This document shows positions 59,070 to 64,000 of a DNA stretch of 64,000 bases, piece by piece. Positions within the stretch are counted from its first letter, which is position 1. The number at the start of each line of letters is the position of its first letter. The stretch is from assembly GCA_016748015.1 (NCBI GenBank), contig JAAOMT010000710.1, forward strand, positions 591,067 through 655,066. The letters run 5' to 3'. The translations under genes were made by a program, and so were the position numbers. The notes under the pieces were generated by a model, which saw nothing but the letters and a program-made list of their open reading frames with translations, was not told the DNA's origin and ran no database searches. This stretch comes from Geosiphon pyriformis. Taxonomy: Eukaryota; Glomeromycota; Glomeromycetes; Archaeosporales; Geosiphonaceae.

Positions 59070-60033
59070 TGTTACCAGACAAAATTAAAGATATTATTTA
59101 GCATGAAATTATCTTATAATTCCTATCATTAATTAGCATATATTATTATTCCAAATGATCACTTATTACATTAGCAAAAAAAATGTCCAAAATTATCATT
59201 TAATTAATAACTCAAATTGTACACAACACAAATGTAACCTAATTGCGATGATCAATCATGCAATACCCTGAACTATGTAACATTCAGAAGTTTGCCGAAA
59301 TTTGTAGAAATTCACCAAAATAATTGATAGTTCACCAAAATAACTTGTAGTTTGCCAAAATGTATCTTTAGTTTAGCAAAATTGTAGAAAATAGCAAAGT
59401 TCAAGTTCATAGAATAGTGTTACAACAAGTTGTATAAAAGAAAAGCTTCTCTCTTCGAGAAAATGTATCTTACTTTAGATTTATTACTTAAAACCATTTC
59501 TACACACACAAAAAGAAATAAATACCAAATAATTTGAAAAACCAAATTCTTTAATTATTGCCCTTGGAAAATCCCCAAAACCCAACTAACATTTCGAAAT
59601 TGATTAGCTACCAATTTCAGTAAAACTGTTAGTGACTCCAGGCCTGGATAAAAAAACGTTTTCCTTGATAAGATCCTATTTCTTTTACACTTCTTTTATT
59701 TTTTCTTTCTTTTCTTATTACAATCATTAAGGTAGCCTACAGACAAGATTTCTGTAGAAGAGTTGACTTTCACAGCAAAGTAACTACACATTTTTAGTGA
59801 GCTTCCAGACAAGCAATTCCTGGGAAAGAATTAACGTTTACTACAATGTAACTACATAAAGCAACTGGCACGGAATTGGCCATTCCACTTATAAGCCCAG
59901 CAGTTCAAATTATAGGAGATAATTTGAAGATAAATTCAGTTACTGGAGGTTCAACCACATCCAGAAAATGTGAATTCACAGCAAATAAGTATCAACAATA
60001 TTACAGAAAAGAGACCAAAAACCTCCGGTAACA
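59070..60033 (+). repeat. 5' LTR of element A-2
   Basis: 964 bp, TGTTACC...GGTAACA with a 7-bp terminal inverted repeat. It aligns with the solo LTRs 3130-4112 (inverted) and 16818-17827. The PBS TGGTGCTCTCCC starts at about 60036. It is inserted in C3. Confidence 0.9.
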
Positions 60034-60060
60034 TTTGGTGCTCTCCCACGGAAATAACAC

Positions 60061-61626
60061 AGCAAAAACAAATTCAAAGTGGCAATCACACCAGACGCAA
60101 CAACTCTAGAGTATTACCAATTAATTTACATCCACTGCAAGCAAAGATTCAACATTCCAGACGGAATTAAAGTTGTCAAGAAATCAGTATAACAATACAT
60201 TGAAAACCACATCAACAATTATCTTTTTGGAAATTTTAATATCTCAGAAGTTAGAAGCAATCTTTACAATAATTTAGTACACTATTCACAGTTGGGAACT
60301 GAAGACCTTAATAGTGAAACACTTGCCACTTACTTTCACAAACTTAATTTTAACATTATCAAATACTGTGAAGAAACATATCCAGTGCAGTCTCAATACA
60401 CTATTGATTTTGAATCGGAAACAGAAACAAGCAACAAAGGCAAAAACAAATTAAAGCAATATTCAAAAACCACTCCAAATACTCCAACACTACCAAAAAC
60501 AACTGCCAAACATTTACAAACACCTGAACAAGGAACCAGTTCAAAACTTCCACTTACTATCACACTTTTTCCAGCTTCGCTTGCATAAGCACAAACACCT
60601 AATTCACCCTTGAATCAATTTACAAGACCAAAAGATTTTACATCACTCAGAAGTTCCACCAAACAACAAGAACCTCTTCAAACTAGTTCTAATCTCCTTG
60701 ATTTTCTAGCTGAAAATCAAAGTGAACACTCTGAGACAGCAGCAAATGAAGAAAACAACTCTGAAATAACCAAAGAAGAATCAATAGACAGTGAAAATAA
60801 AGAAAACAAAATGACAACATACATTGCAAAAATCCCTGAATTCAATGGAGAAGATATTGAGACCAGTCCTCAAGAATGACTCGACCAAGTTACTAAAGCT
60901 GGAGATGCAAATGGATGGAATGCTGCCAGAATGTTAAGAACAATTCCCTACTTTCTCAAAGGAACAGCAGAAGAATGGTTTGAAAACCTTGCCGCCTCAT
61001 TCAATGATTGGAATGCTTTCAAAGCAGCCTTCCTTGAACAGTTCACTGACAATAATACCTCTATTACTCTTCACAATCGTTTTCGAAATATCAAACAAGA
61101 ACCCTCTGAATCCGTTATGACTTATATTGGGAAATTCAACAAACTTCTCAGACGGATTCGCCAACTCGAGACAAACAATTATTATTCCAATGCTCAAATC
61201 TTGGATCAATTTATTGCTGGTCTAAAAGATAAACTAATTAAAAAAGTTTGCCCACATGTGCCAGAAGATTTAAACTCTGCAATACAGCACGCGAAAAGAT
61301 ACGAAATGGCCATAGAAGAAGCCAATCGTACAAAACTTGTAAATTTGGCAATTGGAGAAACCAGCTCAGCAGCTGAGGAAAAAATTGACCAATTCACAAA
61401 GAAGGTCGAAAACTATTTTACCAACCAACAACAACAACCCCAAAGATATCAATCACCCCAAAGACAAAATCAAAATAACTTTGCACCACTTTCCAATAAC
61501 CAGCCCCAAAATTGCCATTACTGTGGAATCTTTGGCCACTGGAAAAGAGATTGCAGAAAGCTGCAACGAGACCAACAAAATAGGGGTAATCAACGTTACT
61601 CTCCACCACAGCAATCTTATTATTAA
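60061..61626 (+). pseudogene. Element A-2 gag
   Basis: One frame, three stops before the natural tail: TAA at 60190 and 60586, TGA at 60877 (PQE-stop-LDQ, ancestral Trp). No ATG is clear at the 5' end. The capsid core (60931 on) reads YFLKGTAEEWFENL, FKAAFLEQFTDN, FIAGLKDKLIKKV. CCHC knuckle CHYCGIFGHWKRDC at 61516-61557, then a Gln/Pro/Tyr-rich tail. Less drifted than C2 or C3, consistent with recent insertion. Confidence 0.87.
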
Positions 61627-62646
61627 CCATTACCACCAGCTTACTATTCACCAAGACCCCAATACCAAAATAACTATTATCAGCCTGCCCTACAACCAAT
61701 CCAACAGCAATACCAATAACCACCCACACAACATTATCAAGTCCCTGCTTGAAGACTGATTACATAAAATCAATTCACACCACAAAACCGATACCAAGTA
61801 AACAACAGTAGAATCAGTTCGAACAACCAATTGGTTCCCCGAAATACCACTCAATCAAGACCCAACCATTACCACACTCAACCCAGTTATTTAACAATGT
61901 TAGAAGAACAGGATTTTCACCATACTGTACTCTCAGAAGGTAGAGCTGCAGCACAACAACAACGAAACCCTTCTTATAACCACACCACTATTCCACCAGC
62001 CCGAATTGCTGAAAACGCCAATCTCTCTGATATCTTTCCTTTTGAATTTGAAGCAAATAAATCACTATTCTTGCTTAGCAATACAGCGGCCAATGAGCAA
62101 AAAGCCATCACTGCAATGTACACAGAAGCTGAAGTAGAAGGAAAGCCAATTCGCTTGATCCTAGACAGTGGATCTGCTGGAAGCATTATTACCTACCAGT
62201 TAATGTAACAGTTGAAAAGAAATGTCGACCAACCAGCTCAAACAGTAATTGTCACTGTCGATGGCATAAAAAAGACACCAGTAGGAGAAATTGACAATTT
62301 TCCATTCACTTTTGATAGAATCACCATTTCAGTTAAAGTTCTTGTAATGGACGCACCCCAGTACCAAGCTCTCGTCGGAAATGATTGGCTTCAAAAAGCC
62401 AATGCTAATCTGAATTGGGAAACACAAGAGTTAACAATCTCCTACCAAGGACAACACACCCGAGTACCTGCAATTTGTAGTACATTCAACAAATGCTCTG
62501 AAAAAGCCCCAGCTTTTGAATTTGAACCGGAAGAAGAAAAACCAATAATCAAAACATTCATGGCTCTTGGATCAACGTCCAACTGGGCCGATGAAACAGA
62601 ACAAGAACATTTTACCACACACACTAAACCTGAAACCTCTGGATGA
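61627..62646 (+). pseudogene. Element A-2 protease
   Basis: Same frame as gag. Gln-rich linker with TAA/TGA stops to 61830, then the retropepsin: intact LILDSGSAGSII loop near 62155-62190, a TAA at 62206 and the second half (APQYQALVGNDWLQKANA), QGQHTRVPAICSTF. Ends at TGA 62644. Confidence 0.87.
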
Positions 62647-63422
62647 AATATATCTTACTCCAAACCTGAACCAAGAAAACAACGCCCCTATATTCCCCTT
62701 AAATGTAAGGACTGCTACAAAAAACTATTGTCAATGGGAGCCTGCATTTCACCTGAAGAAGAATATGAGAATCATACTTGTTATTACTGCAAGGCCTGTC
62801 ACAGAGAGCGATAGGGCCACCTAATAAAAAGGAGCAGAAAATAGGACAACACTGCTTGTTTGACTTGTGGAGATATGCTACCGAAAGAATGCAATTGGAT
62901 TAATGTAGCAATGAGAGGAGGCATCTACAATCAGATCTGCCAATATGCCTTATCAATTTCAGAAAAAGTAAAAAGAGGAACACCCTTTAATGCAGCATAC
63001 AACAGTGCTTTCAACAAACTTTATCACTACCCTCATGATGCCAAGATGATTTTCGACTTAGCAATGGCATTAATTAATGGAGCTACCAAAGAAGATGTTC
63101 ATCAAATGAAGGAAGCAGAATACATTGAATACACTATGGAATTAGCTGGATTCGATTACGAAGATGAAGTAGAAGTCTATCACCAAATTGCAAGTCACAC
63201 CTATCCAACCCAAGAAGGTCAAATTCAACAATTAGAGCAAATGAACATTAGGCTATATGAAGAATGCATTATGTCTTGTGATGAACAATAATGTCCTGAA
63301 TGCTATGCTCTTAGTATCCCCTTGCCCAGCGAAAATGATGAGAATGAAATTGAATTTGGAGAACCTGAAGAAATGGAAAAAATTGAAACAACTCCCATCT
63401 ACCTTATTGAAAATCAGCCTGC
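62647..63422 (+). pseudogene. Element A-2 Cys-rich linker, cut by E-2
   Basis: Same frame. Module 1: CKDCYKKLLSMGAC...CYYCKAC with both Cys pairs. Module 2: CLTCGDMLPKEC with a following helical, 143-codon open stretch (62860-63291) that has no counterpart sequence of equal length in C1. Module 3: EECIMSCDEQ-stop-CPEC. The frame stops (TAA) at the very start of the E-2 LTR, and dUTPase/RT would lie to its right. Confidence 0.72.
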
Positions 63423-64000
63423 TGTTACAGTTTAAGAATTTAGCAAAAAGAATCATAAAAATAATACAAACTATTCAATCATAATATAGCACAGTAATAA
63501 TCTTAGAAAGGTAATGATTAACATAGTAGCAAACACCATCTCGCGATAGTGGCAAGCACCAGTTCACAATAGCAGCCAACACCAACTGGTGATAGCAGCA
63601 AGCACCAGGTTGAAATATCAAAAAGAAAGTATTTTCTCGTAGAACTACAAACATGTATATATACAGTAGTTTTAATATTGGGAAAGGATAAATCAAGTAA
63701 TAAAAATCATAACTTATCAAGCAATAGATCCAATTTTATCCAACAAACTCCACTTTAAATCATACTTTCAAATTAAATATCCCAAGAAACCTTTAAAATC
63801 AAAAAGAAATGAAAAAGAATATTTAAAACTGAACTATTACAACCCAAAGTATTAAGAAACCTACTTGTATTATTTATTGAATGAAACTATCATTCATCAA
63901 CTGAATCTCTTGGAAGAATAATCCTTGATCAAGATTATTCACGTTGTTACTAATTGATAAAAGCTTTATTGTGAGAATTAGAAAAGCGCTAAAGACCATT
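63423..64000 (+). repeat. LTR of element E-2, partial at window end
   Basis: Starts TGTTACAG. It matches the reverse complement of 2252-3125 over the visible 578 bp, including the AACACCA/AATAGCAGC tandem units (63530-63612) and the TATATATACAGTAG core (about 63655). Flank on the left is CTGC (63419-63422). The right end is outside the window. Confidence 0.87.

Noticed and set aside
1-64000. tRNA and rRNA genes
   Set aside because: Looked for on both strands; only the short PBS sequences complementary to a tRNA 3' end were seen.

Overview
The window is AT-rich, TE-dominated eukaryotic DNA, most likely from an arbuscular mycorrhizal fungus (Glomeromycotina). The grounds are the LINE family with an RRM-like/zinc-knuckle ORF1, a Crinkler-type REase-kinase gene, and very heavy nesting of Ty3/gypsy elements. 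Species cannot be fixed from sequence alone. A 547-bp run of N (51549-52095) marks a scaffold join.

Left stack (1-41 kb). A minus-strand LINE ('LINE-a', ORF1/ORF2 at 35374-40959, 3' continuation at 4113-4468) is split by a 31-kb Ty3 element 'B' (4469-35373). B is itself split by a minus-strand element 'D' (10717-21480, 4-bp TSD ATGA) and by plus-strand 'C1' (23805-33817, TSD ACGT/ACAT). D contains a solo LTR of family A (16818-17827). At the far left the LINE is cut by element 'E-1' (1-3125, minus) and a solo A LTR (3130-4112, TSD ATGC).

Right stack (41-64 kb). A very AT-rich spacer and a decayed plus-strand LINE ('LINE-b', about 41780-42951) are followed by Ty3 'C2' (42952-47417 and 53372-54234). 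C2 is interrupted by a 5.9-kb island, by 'C3' (54235-59069, minus) and, within C3, by 'A-2' (59070-63422). A-2 is broken by an E LTR (63423-end).

The Ty3 families share a layout: LTR with TGTTAC...GTAACA ends, PBS 2 nt inside, one gag-pol frame (gag with CCHC knuckle, DSG protease, a Cys-rich linker with three zinc-ribbon-like modules, a dUTPase domain, RT, RNase H, integrase with GPY/F module), then an uncharacterised about 215-aa ORF in the env position ending at the PPT. A and E are seen here only through the protease or linker. All copies are broken, mainly by C-to-T/G-to-A transitions that create stops and destroy catalytic residues.

The island (47418-53371) differs: it is richer in CpG and has little stop-codon decay. 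It holds a truncated minus-strand gene, a spliced coiled-coil/PD-(D/E)XK nuclease/protein kinase gene (Crinkler-type effector architecture), a DDE-type transposase-like ORF whose only lesions are three in-frame TGA codons, the assembly gap, and then two convergent, 3'-overlapping ORFs that are open only if TGA is read as Trp. The last pair looks like DNA from a code-4 genome: the Mollicutes-related endobacteria of these fungi are the best candidate, mitochondrial DNA the alternative. It is joined without a gap to fungal retrotransposon sequence on its right. This is the most unusual signal in the window.
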